NCBI RefSeq assembly: GCF_016722925.1
Contig: NZ_JAEQNC010000004.1
Span: forward strand, 186,001 to 250,000
From: Phytoamicus setariae
GTDB taxonomy: Bacteria; Pseudomonadota; Alphaproteobacteria; Rhizobiales; Rhizobiaceae
Direction: 5' to 3'
Length of the DNA stretch: 64,000 bases
The notes under the pieces were generated by a model that saw only the letters and a list, made by a program, of their open reading frames with translations, had not been told where the DNA came from and ran no database searches. Shown piece after piece: positions 44,635 to 53,406 of this stretch. The translations under genes were made by a program, and so were the position numbers. The stretch's first letter is position 1, and each line of letters begins with the position of its first letter.

Positions 44635-45180
44635 ATGTCGACACGTCCGCATTCCTCGTCCTGGGCCTATGTCGTGATGGGCGTCTCCGGCTGCGGCAAG
44701 ACTTCGGTGGGAAAGGCGATTGCCGCCCATCTCAACCTGCCATTTGTGGAAGGCGACCAGCTTCATCCGCAAGCCAACGTCGAGAAGATGTCGCAGGGCA
44801 TCCCGTTGACCGATGATGACCGATTTCCATGGCTGGACAAGATCGGAAATGGACTTGCGACGGCACTTGCAGGCGGAAACGGTGTCGTCGTGTCATGCTC
44901 GGCTCTACGCAAGATCTACCGCGACCGGCTGCGCGCCTTTTCCGGAGAACGTCTGGTCTTCATCTTTCTCAACGGCTCGGAGGAGCTTCTCGCGGGCCGG
45001 ATGGCTGCGCGCAAAGGCCATTTCATGCCCGTTTCGCTGCTCCGCAGTCAGTTTGCCACTCTGGAGGATCCATCCACCGAACCGCATGTTATCAGCATCG
45101 ACATCAGCGGACCAACCAGCGAGGTCGTGGATATGGCAATTGCCGCCATCGACCGGCACCGGCAGGGCCACCAGCCCTAA
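44635..45180 (+). CDS. gntK: Gluconokinase
   Basis: A 181-residue GntK-type shikimate-kinase-fold enzyme that phosphorylates gluconate to 6-phosphogluconate. It shows Walker A GVSGCGKTSVG near residue 16, the substrate loop EGDQLHPQANVEKMSQGIPL, DRFPWL, SCSALRKIYRDRLR and the lid ARKGHFMPVSLLRSQFATLE. It stands alone between maeB (divergent, 243-base gap) and a binding-protein gene. No gluconate transporter or GntR regulator is adjacent. The start at 44635 is the first Met of a short hydrophilic N-terminus. Confidence 0.93.
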   Translation: MSTRPHSSSWAYVVMGVSGCGKTSVGKAIAAHLNLPFVEGDQLHPQANVEKMSQGIPLTDDDRFPWLDKIGNGLATALAGGNGVVVSCSALRKIYRDRLRAFSGERLVFIFLNGSEELLAGRMAARKGHFMPVSLLRSQFATLEDPSTEPHVISIDISGPTSEVVDMAIAAIDRHRQGHQP

Positions 45181-45364
45181 GCCCTATTTACTTCGATCCG
45201 ATCCCAACGACCAGAACGCGCTTTTCGGCAGTTGACTCGTGCAATTGGATTGAGGCATCCTAATATCAGACATCGATCAGGAATTGCATTCTAAGCAGGC
45301 ATTTCAAACGGCATTCGCGTTCAAGGACTGACATCTGGGATGGCAGGGACGCTGGGAGGGCACG

Positions 45365-46327
45365 TTGAATATTGCGTCAAGATCGTTCGGAACGGCTTTT
45401 GCCGTTGCTTTGTCAGTGGCTTCAGTCGCACCCGCCATGGCTGCGGATCTGGTGATCGCAATGCCCAACTGGCCATCCGGCCAGGCAACGGCGAATATTC
45501 TCAAGCTCGCCATCGAAAACGAATTCGGCCTAAGCGCAGAAGTCCGTGAACTGGGTGCGCTTAACGCTTTCAACAAGCTGGAATCAGGCGAAGTTGCCAT
45601 TCACCCCGAGGCATGGCGGCCGAATTTCGATACCATCATCGACAAGTTCGTCACGAAGAACAAGACCGTCGTGCTGACCAAGCACTCGGTTGCTGCCTGG
45701 CAGGGCTTCTGTGCAACGCCGGCGGCTGCGAATGCCGACGGTATCAAGGCAATCGAAGATCTGAACGACCCCGCAAAGACCAAGGCTCTGGACACCGACG
45801 GCGACGGCCGTGGGGAAATCTGGATCGGTTCCCCCACCTGGCTTTCGACCGGCATCGAAAAGGTAAGGGCAAACAGCTACGGCTATGCCAAGAGCATTGC
45901 CCTCATCGAGACCGAAGAAGAAGTGGCGATGGCCGCCGTGGATGCCGCAATCGCCACCGATCGCCCCATGGTATTCTGGTGCTACGCGCCGCACCACGTT
46001 TTCAAGCTGCACGATGTTGTCAGGCTGACCGAACCGCCCCATGACGGATCCAAATGGAAAATAGTGGCACCCAGCGATCCGATGTGGATCAGCAAGTCGA
46101 CGGCCCTGGGAGCCTGGGACGCGGCCCGCTTCCACATCGCCTACGGCGCGGCTTTTGCGAAGGATCACCCGGATATCGCCAGATTTCTCGAGAAGGTCGA
46201 TCTCTCCACCGATGAGGTGGCCAATATGAGCTACGCCCTCGAAGTGGAACGGCAGTCGCCGGCCGACTACGCGAAGAAGTGGGTCGAGGCAGAAAAAGCC
46301 CGTATCGATGGGTGGGCAAAACCATGA
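45365..46327 (+). CDS. Glycine betaine/proline-type ABC substrate-binding protein (orphan)
   Basis: A 320-residue periplasmic protein with a signal peptide ending at PAMAADL and the OpuAC fold (VIAMPNWPSGQATANILKLA, VRELGALNAFNKLESGEVAI, then FWCYAPHHVFKLHDVVRL). Aromatic and acidic residues in these motifs suggest a quaternary-amine or similar ligand. The start is TTG at 45365 with GGGAGG 5-10 bases upstream. No permease or ATPase gene is nearby, so it must pair with a transporter elsewhere. Its stop overlaps the start of an L,D-transpeptidase gene (ATGA at 46324-46327), an unusual coupling. Confidence 0.87.
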   Translation: MNIASRSFGTAFAVALSVASVAPAMAADLVIAMPNWPSGQATANILKLAIENEFGLSAEVRELGALNAFNKLESGEVAIHPEAWRPNFDTIIDKFVTKNKTVVLTKHSVAAWQGFCATPAAANADGIKAIEDLNDPAKTKALDTDGDGRGEIWIGSPTWLSTGIEKVRANSYGYAKSIALIETEEEVAMAAVDAAIATDRPMVFWCYAPHHVFKLHDVVRLTEPPHDGSKWKIVAPSDPMWISKSTALGAWDAARFHIAYGAAFAKDHPDIARFLEKVDLSTDEVANMSYALEVERQSPADYAKKWVEAEKARIDGWAKP

Positions 46328-47025
46328 CGAACCGCTTCCTCGCACTCAAGCGTCGCAATTTCCTGGGCTTGGCACTCGGCGCGACTACGCTCTTGGCCCC
46401 GCTGCCCGCCCTTCCGGCAACGGAAGCAATGGCCAAGACGCAGATCTGGGATCCAAAAGCGCGCAAATGGGTCAACTACGACTCAAAGAAGGCGCGGCAA
46501 TACTATATGCGCAACAAGATGCAGGCGCCCGAAGCGTTCCGCAAACAGGTCGTCACCTTCCGCACGGCCGAAAAGCCGGGCACGATCATCATCGACGGCA
46601 ATCAACACTATCTCTACCTCGTTCAGCCTGACAGGCAGGCCATCCGCTATGGCATTGGCGTGGGACGCGACGGTTTCGGTTGGGCTGGCATTGTGCGCGT
46701 GGGTCGGATGTCCGAGCAATGGCCGACATGGACGCCTCCAGCCGAAATGGTGGCACGCGACGAAAAGGCGCGTAAATGGGCGAACGGCATGCCGGGAGGT
46801 CCGGACAATCCACTCGGGGCCTTTGCGCTCTATCTCTATGAAGGCGACCGGGACACGATCTACCGCATCCACGGCACACCGGAACCCTGGACCATCGGCC
46901 TCGACGTTTCCTCAGGCTGCATCCGCATGCGCAACGAGGACATCATCGATCTGCATTCGCGCGTCCAAGTGGGTGCGAAGGTGATCGTACTGATGCAGGG
47001 GGCGGCTCTTTACAAGGGCGTCTGA
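46324..47025 (+). CDS. L,D-transpeptidase (YkuD family)
   Basis: A 233-residue secreted enzyme. A Tat-like N-terminus (KRRNFLGLALGATTLLAPLP) is followed by a YkuD catalytic domain with the motif IHGTPEPWTIGLDVSSGCIRM; the Cys in SSGC is the nucleophile and HGT holds the catalytic His. These enzymes cross-link peptidoglycan peptides 3-3 or attach outer-membrane proteins to the wall, a reaction abundant in Rhizobiales. The ATG at 46324 overlaps the stop of the binding-protein gene, so both are translated from one mRNA. Confidence 0.92.
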   Translation: MTNRFLALKRRNFLGLALGATTLLAPLPALPATEAMAKTQIWDPKARKWVNYDSKKARQYYMRNKMQAPEAFRKQVVTFRTAEKPGTIIIDGNQHYLYLVQPDRQAIRYGIGVGRDGFGWAGIVRVGRMSEQWPTWTPPAEMVARDEKARKWANGMPGGPDNPLGAFALYLYEGDRDTIYRIHGTPEPWTIGLDVSSGCIRMRNEDIIDLHSRVQVGAKVIVLMQGAALYKGV

Positions 47026-47067
47026 TTCAACCGGCGCTAGCAGGGCATTTGAAATTTACTTAGGGGG

Positions 47068-47388
47068 ATGGACGTGTTCAATACTTGCTCGAATGCTCTC
47101 AAGTTGATCCTGACCGCGGCCTGCCTTGTGCCGATTGCGGCATGCCAGAGTGCACCACCGCCTGACAAAATGGCCCGGACCGAGATGCAGACCGCGCCGG
47201 CGGACCTGCAATTGCTGTGCGCCAATGCTGCCGCAGCCCCTTCCGGAGTGGATGCTTCGAAAATCTTGCCGGTCAGTTCCAGCCGCACGGATGCTGAAAA
47301 CTATTCCGTCCAGCTCGACGCCGCCGGCAAGAAATTCGCCTGTGTGGTCGACGTCAATGGCTCCGTCAAGTCGGTTGTTCCGGCCTAG
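47068..47388 (+). CDS. Small lipoprotein of unknown function
   Basis: A 106-residue protein with an N-terminal hydrophobic signal (LKLILTAACLVPIAAC) whose end fits a lipobox (IAAC, Cys near residue 26), so it is probably an outer-membrane or periplasmic lipoprotein. The mature part has one further Cys pair candidate (LLCANAA, FACVVDVNG). I do not recognise a family. The ATG at 47068 touches the purine run AGGGGG; the GTG at 47074, six bases after that run, may be the real start. It is 42 bases after the L,D-transpeptidase gene and may belong to its transcript. Confidence 0.65.
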   Translation: MDVFNTCSNALKLILTAACLVPIAACQSAPPPDKMARTEMQTAPADLQLLCANAAAAPSGVDASKILPVSSSRTDAENYSVQLDAAGKKFACVVDVNGSVKSVVPA

Positions 47389-47501
47389 GCGGCTGGCGAC
47401 AGGCGACTCATTTTAGAAGCCACTAAGAATTGTGTCGGATTGCGATCGGTCATGACCCCTGCGAGGTTTTCAAACCGGTGCTTTCGTGCCAAACAATCCT
47501 G

Positions 47502-48170
47502 ATGAAGGACATGATTCCGAAGAAGGCTGGCGACGGCATCACACGGCGTAATCTGCCGGCCGAAGAACGCAGGCGCGAGTTGCTCAATGCAGCGCTTGAT
47601 CTGTTCTCCCAAAAGGGTCAAAGCATCACGGTTCAGGAACTGGCCGACCGGGTCAATGTTACCCAACCGCTGGTGCATAGGTATTTTCCCGCCAAAGCGG
47701 ACCTGATCGCCGCGATCCGCGACACCCTGCACAACGCACATTGGGATCCGCAATGGCAGGAAATCCTCACAGAGGGTAACCGTGATCTGGGCGAACGCAT
47801 CAAGGCTTTCTATGCTGCCTATCTCCCGCATGTCTACAACGATCGCTGGTATCGCGGCTTCTGGTATGCAACGTTGGAAGATCCGAGCTTCGCGCAGGCT
47901 TATGTCGACCATGTTCACGACGAGCTGCTGGTGTCGATCGCCAACGAAGCAAGGCGCGCCTTCGGATTTGCGTCGATCGAGGATGTCCCGGTTTTCGAGC
48001 GCGAAATGGAACTGATCTGGGGCCTGCACTCCACGGTCATTTTCGTCGGCATCCGGCTCTACGTCTATCACACGCCGGTATCCAACGACCTGGCCGCCAT
48101 CATCGGTGATCAGGTGCGCGCTTATCTGGCGGTGGCCCCGATCGTCCTTTCGGAATTGATGCCGAGCTAG
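47502..48170 (+). CDS. TetR-family regulator
   Basis: A 222-residue TetR protein with the helix-turn-helix at about residues 35-65 (GQSITVQELADRVNVTQPLVHRYFPAKADLI) and a tryptophan-rich ligand domain (RWYRGFWYATLEDPSF). The start at 47502 is inferred from family length; 47511 is possible and the ribosome site is weak. It converges on a GNAT gene with three bases between stops. No operator is evident and the target genes are unknown. Confidence 0.87.
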   Translation: MKDMIPKKAGDGITRRNLPAEERRRELLNAALDLFSQKGQSITVQELADRVNVTQPLVHRYFPAKADLIAAIRDTLHNAHWDPQWQEILTEGNRDLGERIKAFYAAYLPHVYNDRWYRGFWYATLEDPSFAQAYVDHVHDELLVSIANEARRAFGFASIEDVPVFEREMELIWGLHSTVIFVGIRLYVYHTPVSNDLAAIIGDQVRAYLAVAPIVLSELMPS

Positions 48171-48173
48171 ATC

Positions 48174-48671
48174 CTAGCTCGCGGCAAACCCTGCATGAAA
48201 AGTCACAACCCCGTGGGGTTCCACGCCGCCAAATGGCAATGCCTGGAAGTATTCAGGCGGAACATCCGCCAGCACGAGCCCGGCTTGGGCTTTGAAGCCG
48301 AACCTGCCGTAGTACATGGGGTCGCCGAGCACCACGCATCCACGTGCGCCTATTGTCTTCAGCCTCTGCAGCCCCTCGTGCACCAGCGCTGCCCCGATGC
48401 CCTTGCCCTGCTCGCCGGGCAGGACAGAGAGTGGACCAAGGCCGAACCAACCCATATCCCTGCCGTCGATTTCAACCGGGGAAAAACCGATGTGTCCAAC
48501 AACCTCCCCAGCCTTGTCAGCCACAAGGGAGATCACCAGAACCCCGGCCTCGCGCAGCGCATCGACAATCGCCGCCTCGGTGTGGCTGCTGTGCGGGGCA
48601 TACTGAAACGCCGACGTTACGAGCTTGCCTATCGGGCCGGCGTCCAAGGGGGCTTCATCTCGAATAAGCAT
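48174..48671 (-). CDS. GNAT-family N-acetyltransferase
   Basis: A 165-residue acetyltransferase of the YhbS type. The acetyl-CoA loop is LPGEQGKGIGAALVHEGLQRL near residue 83, preceded by the strand GEVVGHIGFSPVEIDGRDMGWFGLGPLSV and followed by GCVVLGDPMYYGRFGFKA. The substrate (protein N-terminus, amine or small molecule) cannot be told. It is convergent with the TetR gene and 107 bases downstream of the EamA gene on the same strand, so it may be co-transcribed or separate. Confidence 0.9.
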   Translation of the reverse strand: MLIRDEAPLDAGPIGKLVTSAFQYAPHSSHTEAAIVDALREAGVLVISLVADKAGEVVGHIGFSPVEIDGRDMGWFGLGPLSVLPGEQGKGIGAALVHEGLQRLKTIGARGCVVLGDPMYYGRFGFKAQAGLVLADVPPEYFQALPFGGVEPHGVVTFHAGFAAS

Positions 48672-48778
48672 GTATCATCCTGCAATGCGTTCGGCGCCAT
48701 CTAGAAGGATTGCCCGACCACGCGCAACAGCCACGTCGCAAACTTGGCCTTTACGCGCCAGTCAGACTGTGCACCCGT

Positions 48779-49669
48779 TCAATGGACGCTCGCAGGTGGA
48801 TCCAGCCGTTTCATGAATCGCTCGCCGAGCACGATGATTGCGCCGGCCGCAAAGATCAGCCCGGCTCCGAAGAAAACATTGTCCTGCGGCACATCTCCCC
48901 AGATCGCAAATCCGAGCATGAATGCCCAGATCAGCGAGGTGTATTCGAACGGCGCGAGGATCGAAACCGGTGCCCGGCGCATGCTTTCGAAGAACGCAAA
49001 TTGCGCGATGCCCGCGAGCAGGCCCGTCCCAGCCATCAGGCCGAGTTCCGTCGCCGAGACTGGTGTCCAGAGGAAGAGGCAGGCAATGCCGGTGACGACG
49101 ATGAAGAAGCCGCTCGAAACCATCATTTGCACGATGGTTTTTTCGTGCATTGCCGTTTTGCGAAGCAGCACGGTCGATACCGCCCACAACACGGCGGCCA
49201 GCAGCGCCAGACCGACAGGAAGCGACAGCGTCATGCCGTTGCCGATTGGGTTACAGGCGATCACCACCCCGATGAAGCCGAAAATCACTGCCACCCACCG
49301 GATGGCCGGCACGCGCTCCTTGAGGATCGGCACTGCGAGCAGCGTGATGATGACTGGCGATGCATAGTAGACCGTCGTCAGTTCCGCCAAACCAAGATCG
49401 CGCGCAGCCGAATAGAAGGCGAGCCAGGCGCCGAGCAGAAGCAGGTTGCGAAAGAACAGCGGCAACAGCACCGGCGAGGTGACCGCGGCAACGACGACCG
49501 GCTTTCGCCCGATAGCCAGACATATGCAGAAGATCACCACACTGCGGATGAACAGGATCTGGAAGACCGGAAGTCCGACCACAAGCAGCTTGACGGCCGC
49601 ATCCTGCAATGAAAACAGGAAATAGGAAAATGACGTCAGAATGACGCCTGACAGCACGGTCTTGTTCAT
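48779..49669 (-). CDS. EamA/DMT-family transporter
   Basis: A 296-residue ten-helix membrane protein with two EamA halves (GVILTSFSYFLFSLQDAAVK at the start; IVQMMVSSGFFIVVTGIACLF at the beginning of the second half; MRRAPVSILAPFEYTSLIWA near the end). The motif RRAPVS-x-LAPFEYT is common in this family of metabolite exporters. The ATG at 49669 has CGGAG close upstream; the frame is open further upstream, but without family similarity. Substrate unknown. Confidence 0.88.
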   Translation of the reverse strand: MNKTVLSGVILTSFSYFLFSLQDAAVKLLVVGLPVFQILFIRSVVIFCICLAIGRKPVVVAAVTSPVLLPLFFRNLLLLGAWLAFYSAARDLGLAELTTVYYASPVIITLLAVPILKERVPAIRWVAVIFGFIGVVIACNPIGNGMTLSLPVGLALLAAVLWAVSTVLLRKTAMHEKTIVQMMVSSGFFIVVTGIACLFLWTPVSATELGLMAGTGLLAGIAQFAFFESMRRAPVSILAPFEYTSLIWAFMLGFAIWGDVPQDNVFFGAGLIFAAGAIIVLGERFMKRLDPPASVH

Positions 49670-49867
49670 GGGGGCTCCGGACGCACGCACCCTGCCATCG
49701 CGAAAACGCCGACTCAGTTGCAGGATCGCATCCTTGATACCTGCCCAGCCGTGTTGGTGTAAGCGTTCGGCCCACAAATAATTCGCCGCCAAGGCCCCAC
49801 CCAGAGCACCCCTAAAGCGTGTGCGCCAGAGTTTTTGAGCCGGCAGTTGTTGGCCTGGATTAGGCCA

Positions 49868-51928
49868 TCAACCGGACATGTTGGGAAATTCACCAGCCGA
49901 AGCCGCGCTCCGCAGCAGCGCGCATGGTTCTTCCGAAAGCCCGCGTGTCGACATACTTTCGAGCTTTGCAACGATATCAGCGAGGCCCCTCGCCTGCGCA
50001 TAATGCATAAGGCCGCCTCGCCATCTGGGAAAACCGTAACCGTGAATCTCGACGAGATCGATGTCGGAGGGTCGCAAGGCGACCTTGTCTGCGAGGATTT
50101 TTGCGCCCTCGTTGACCATCGGCAGCACGATGCAATCGACGATATCGTCATCGTCCAGAACCTGCCGCAGCCGATCGCCCGCCTCTTCGCCGATGATCCG
50201 CTCCACCGTTTCCGAATGCAGCGGCGTCCTTTCGCCTTTCACATAATCGTACCAGCCACCGCCGCTTTTCTGGCCGAAGCGTTCCATCGCGCAAAGCCGG
50301 TCGGCAACCGGCGCGAATGGCGTTTCGCCCCGGTCCCGGGCCGCGCGCCGCTGGAAGGCGGCGATGTCCAGCCCACCCAGATCCTGCGCCTCGAACGGCC
50401 CCATCGGCATTCCAAAGGCCCGCATGGCGGCATCCACGGCATGTGGCGCGATGCCCGACAGCAGCAGCTGTTCGGCCTGCGCCCGGGTCACCTTGAGAAT
50501 GCGGTTGCCAATGAAGCCGTCGCAGATACCCGCGCGCACCGGAATCTTGCCGAGCTTGCGGGCAAGCGCAAAGCCGGTTGCCAGAACATCCGGCGCAGTG
50601 TGCCCGGTCGGCACGATCTCGAGCAATTTCATCACATTCGCCGGGCTGAAAAAATGCAGACCCAGGAAACGCTCCGGCCCCTCCATTCCGGCGGCGATGC
50701 TGGCGGGATCAAGATAGGACGTATTGGTCGCGAGCATGGCATCGGGACGACACACCGCGGCTAGCTTGTTAAAGACCTCGCGCTTGACCTCGAGATCCTC
50801 GAACACCGCTTCGATAACCAGGTCGGTATCGGCAAGCGCATTGTAGTCTTCGGTGCCGTGCACGCCCTTGACCCGCTCCACGACCTCCTCGGCACTGAGG
50901 CGTCCCCGCTTGACCGAACCGCCATAAATCGCAGCCACGTTGCCGAGGCCGCGTTCCACCGCTGCAGCGTCTCGCTCGACCAGTCGCACCTCAAACCCCG
51001 CGTCCCTAAGCGCGACCGCGATGCCCGCGCCCATGGTACCGCCACCGACGACTGCCGCCGAACCTATGTCTCGAGCCGGAACGCCGGAAATTTCCGGTGG
51101 GCGGGATGCAGCGCGCTCGGCGAAGAAAACATGCCTGAGCGCTGCCGCCTGTGGCGAGGCGCGTAGCGCAAGAAAGGTTTCCCGCTCGAATGCCATGGCA
51201 GCTTCGAAATCGGCCTCGCTTGCCTTTCGCAGGCATGCGAGCGCCCTGAGCGGTGCCTCCTCGCGACGGGCGCGCGCAGCAACTGCTTTCTCGGCCTTAA
51301 TCCAGAAGTCCCCCTCAGGCTGCGCGGCGGGGCGCTCGCTGAGCGGCAAAGGCAGGGGGTTTTCCAGCGCCTGCCTTGCAAATTCCACCGCTCCCGCGCG
51401 CAGGTCGCCATCGATGATCGTGTCGATCAGTCCGGCCTCAAGTGCGTCGGTGGCGGCAAAAGACGAGCCGGTTGTCACCAGTTCCACTGCCGTTTCCATC
51501 GTGGTCAGACGCGGCAGCCGCACGGTGCCGCCTGCACCTGGCACCAGACCAAGGCGCACTTCGGGCATCCCGACACTGGCCGACGCGTCCGAAACCCGAA
51601 ACAGGCAGGCCATCGCCACTTCGAAACCACCGCCGAGCGCACTGCCATGGATGGCTGCGACCCATGGCTTTTTCGATCTTTCGATGCGCGCGACGACATC
51701 AGGCAAATACGGCGGCTGCGGCGGCTTGCCGAACTCGTTGACATCGGCGCCCGCGATGAAAGTCCGGCCTGTGCAGGTCAGGACAACCGCCACGATCGAC
51801 TCGTCGGCCTCCAACTCTTCAGCCGCATCCCATAGCGTCTGGCGCAAGGCCTGCGACAACGCGTTCACAGGCGGGTTGTCGATGGTTACGACGGCAATGC
51901 CGTCGTCACGGGTAATGGTGGCAACCAT
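49868..51928 (-). CDS. Bifunctional enoyl-CoA hydratase/3-hydroxyacyl-CoA dehydrogenase
   Basis: A 686-residue fusion like FadJ/FadB. The N-terminal crotonase domain (1-190) has GRTFIAGADVNEF, HGSALGGGFEVAMAC and MPEVRLGLVPGAGGT, with the two catalytic Glu. The dehydrogenase (about 290-580) has the NAD loop VVGGGTMGAGIA, NTSYLDPASIA, GLHFFSPANVMKLLEIV and DGFIGNRI; a C-terminal helical domain follows. It is the last gene of the paaN-liv operon, 4 bases after livF. It could do the PaaF and PaaH steps of phenylacetate breakdown in one protein; general beta-oxidation is the alternative. Confidence 0.9.
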   Translation of the reverse strand: MVATITRDDGIAVVTIDNPPVNALSQALRQTLWDAAEELEADESIVAVVLTCTGRTFIAGADVNEFGKPPQPPYLPDVVARIERSKKPWVAAIHGSALGGGFEVAMACLFRVSDASASVGMPEVRLGLVPGAGGTVRLPRLTTMETAVELVTTGSSFAATDALEAGLIDTIIDGDLRAGAVEFARQALENPLPLPLSERPAAQPEGDFWIKAEKAVAARARREEAPLRALACLRKASEADFEAAMAFERETFLALRASPQAAALRHVFFAERAASRPPEISGVPARDIGSAAVVGGGTMGAGIAVALRDAGFEVRLVERDAAAVERGLGNVAAIYGGSVKRGRLSAEEVVERVKGVHGTEDYNALADTDLVIEAVFEDLEVKREVFNKLAAVCRPDAMLATNTSYLDPASIAAGMEGPERFLGLHFFSPANVMKLLEIVPTGHTAPDVLATGFALARKLGKIPVRAGICDGFIGNRILKVTRAQAEQLLLSGIAPHAVDAAMRAFGMPMGPFEAQDLGGLDIAAFQRRAARDRGETPFAPVADRLCAMERFGQKSGGGWYDYVKGERTPLHSETVERIIGEEAGDRLRQVLDDDDIVDCIVLPMVNEGAKILADKVALRPSDIDLVEIHGYGFPRWRGGLMHYAQARGLADIVAKLESMSTRGLSEEPCALLRSAASAGEFPNMSG

Positions 51929-51932
51929 GGAA

Positions 51933-52640
51933 TCAAATCCCCAGATAGGCCTGACGGATACGTTCGTCTGCGATCAACTCGGCGGCCGGCCCCGACATCG
52001 TGATGCGCCCGGTTTCCATGACATAACCACGATCTGCTATAGAAAGCGCGCCGAAGGCATTTTGTTCCACGAGCAGCACCGTGACATCGTGGGCGCGCAA
52101 TCCTTTCACCACATCGAAGATCTGCGCGACAAGGATCGGTGCGAGCCCCATGCTTGGCTCGTCGAGTAGCAGACAGGAAGGACGCCCCATCAGGGCGCGC
52201 GCGATGGCCAGCATCTGCTGCTGGCCGCCCGACAGGCCACCTGCAGCCTGGTCCCTCTTCTGCTTGAGGATCGGGAACATGACGAACGCATCTTCCATGT
52301 CGCGCTCCACCTTCTCGTCTGCGAAAAGGTAGGCGCCGAGACGCAGGTTTTCCTCGACAGTCAGATTGGTGAAGATCTGTCGACCCTCGGGCGATTGCGC
52401 CAGCCCACGCTTGAGCCGGCGATAGGCGGGAACTGCCGTCAATGCTTCGCCACGAAAGACGATCGAGCCGGCTGATACCGGCTGGATCCCCGACAGGCAC
52501 TTGAGCAGAGTGGTCTTGCCAGCACCATTGGCGCCGACGACGGTCACGATCTCGCCGGCACTGACCGAAAGTTCGATGCCGTGCAGAACCTCGATACGCC
52601 CGTAACTCGAACGCAGCCCCTCAACCGACAGCATCGGCAT
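51933..52640 (-). CDS. livF: Branched-chain-amino-acid-type ABC transporter ATPase LivF
   Basis: A 235-residue ATPase: Walker A VGANGAGKTTLLKCLSG, signature GGLSGGQQQMLAIARALM, Walker B LLLDEPSMGLAP. It powers import with LivG through LivHM. It overlaps the end of livG by 20 bases and sits 4 bases before the hydratase/dehydrogenase gene. Liv-type systems inside paa clusters may carry aromatic acids rather than amino acids; the substrate here is inferred from context only. ATG 52640 or 52634 can start it. Confidence 0.93.
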   Translation of the reverse strand: MPMLSVEGLRSSYGRIEVLHGIELSVSAGEIVTVVGANGAGKTTLLKCLSGIQPVSAGSIVFRGEALTAVPAYRRLKRGLAQSPEGRQIFTNLTVEENLRLGAYLFADEKVERDMEDAFVMFPILKQKRDQAAGGLSGGQQQMLAIARALMGRPSCLLLDEPSMGLAPILVAQIFDVVKGLRAHDVTVLLVEQNAFGALSIADRGYVMETGRITMSGPAAELIADERIRQAYLGI

Positions 52641-53406
52641 CCTCCTTGGCCTGCGCGCCGAGATAGGCCTCGATCACGCGCGGATCGCGCGACACGACAG
52701 CCGGCTCGCCCTCGGCAATTTTCTCGCCGTGATCCAGCACGACGATATGATTGGAAATGCGCATGACCATCTTCATGTCGTGCTCCACGAGCAGTATGGA
52801 CACACCCTCCGCCGCAACCTCGGCGATAAGATGGTCGATCTCTTCGGTTTCCACAGCATTGCAACCCGCCGCCGGCTCGTCGAGCAACAGCACACGCGGC
52901 TTGAGCGCCAGCGCCCGTGCAATCTCGAGCCGTTTGAGCGCGCCGTAGGAAAGCGAACTCGCCTCCTGTTCGGCGGCCTTTGCAAGCCCGACGCGTTCCA
53001 GCAACAGTCGAGCGCTGGTTTCCGATTGCCGGCTACGCGCCCGAGATCCGGGCAGGCAGAACAGATCCGCCAGCACGGAACCTTTTTCATGAAGATGGTG
53101 GCCGGCGACTGCGTTTTCGAGAACGCTCATCGACTGGAAGATCTGCAGGTTTTGAAACGTGCGCGACAGGCCGCGCCGCGCCAGAAGATGCGGTCCCATG
53201 CCGGTCACATCTTCGCCCTCGATCAGGACTCGTCCCCGTTTTGGAAGATAGACGCCCGAGATCATGTTGAAGAGCGTGGTCTTGCCGGCGCCGTTCGGGC
53301 CGATGACGGAGACGATTTCGCCGGGCTTGAGCGAGAAGCTGACATCATTGACCGCGCGCACGCCGCCAAAGTCGATTCCGAGCCCTTCCACCTGAAGAAG
53401 TGTCAT
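52621..53406 (-). CDS. livG: Branched-chain-amino-acid-type ABC transporter ATPase LivG
   Basis: A 261-residue ATPase with Walker A IGPNGAGKTTLFNMISG, signature LSYGALKRLEIARALA, Walker B LLLDEPAAGCNAVE, and the C-terminal YLGAQA tail of LivG. The signature has LSYGALKR where LivG usually has LPYGQQRR, a conservative variant. It overlaps livM by 4 bases (ATGA at 53403-53406) and livF by 20, so the transporter genes are tightly coupled. Confidence 0.93.
   Translation of the reverse strand: MTLLQVEGLGIDFGGVRAVNDVSFSLKPGEIVSVIGPNGAGKTTLFNMISGVYLPKRGRVLIEGEDVTGMGPHLLARRGLSRTFQNLQIFQSMSVLENAVAGHHLHEKGSVLADLFCLPGSRARSRQSETSARLLLERVGLAKAAEQEASSLSYGALKRLEIARALALKPRVLLLDEPAAGCNAVETEEIDHLIAEVAAEGVSILLVEHDMKMVMRISNHIVVLDHGEKIAEGEPAVVSRDPRVIEAYLGAQAKEDADAVG

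Noticed and set aside
50940-52169. A 409-residue plus-strand frame across the hydratase/dehydrogenase and livF genes
   Set aside because: Ser/Pro/Ala/Arg-rich translation typical of a shadow frame; both opposite genes have full catalytic motifs.
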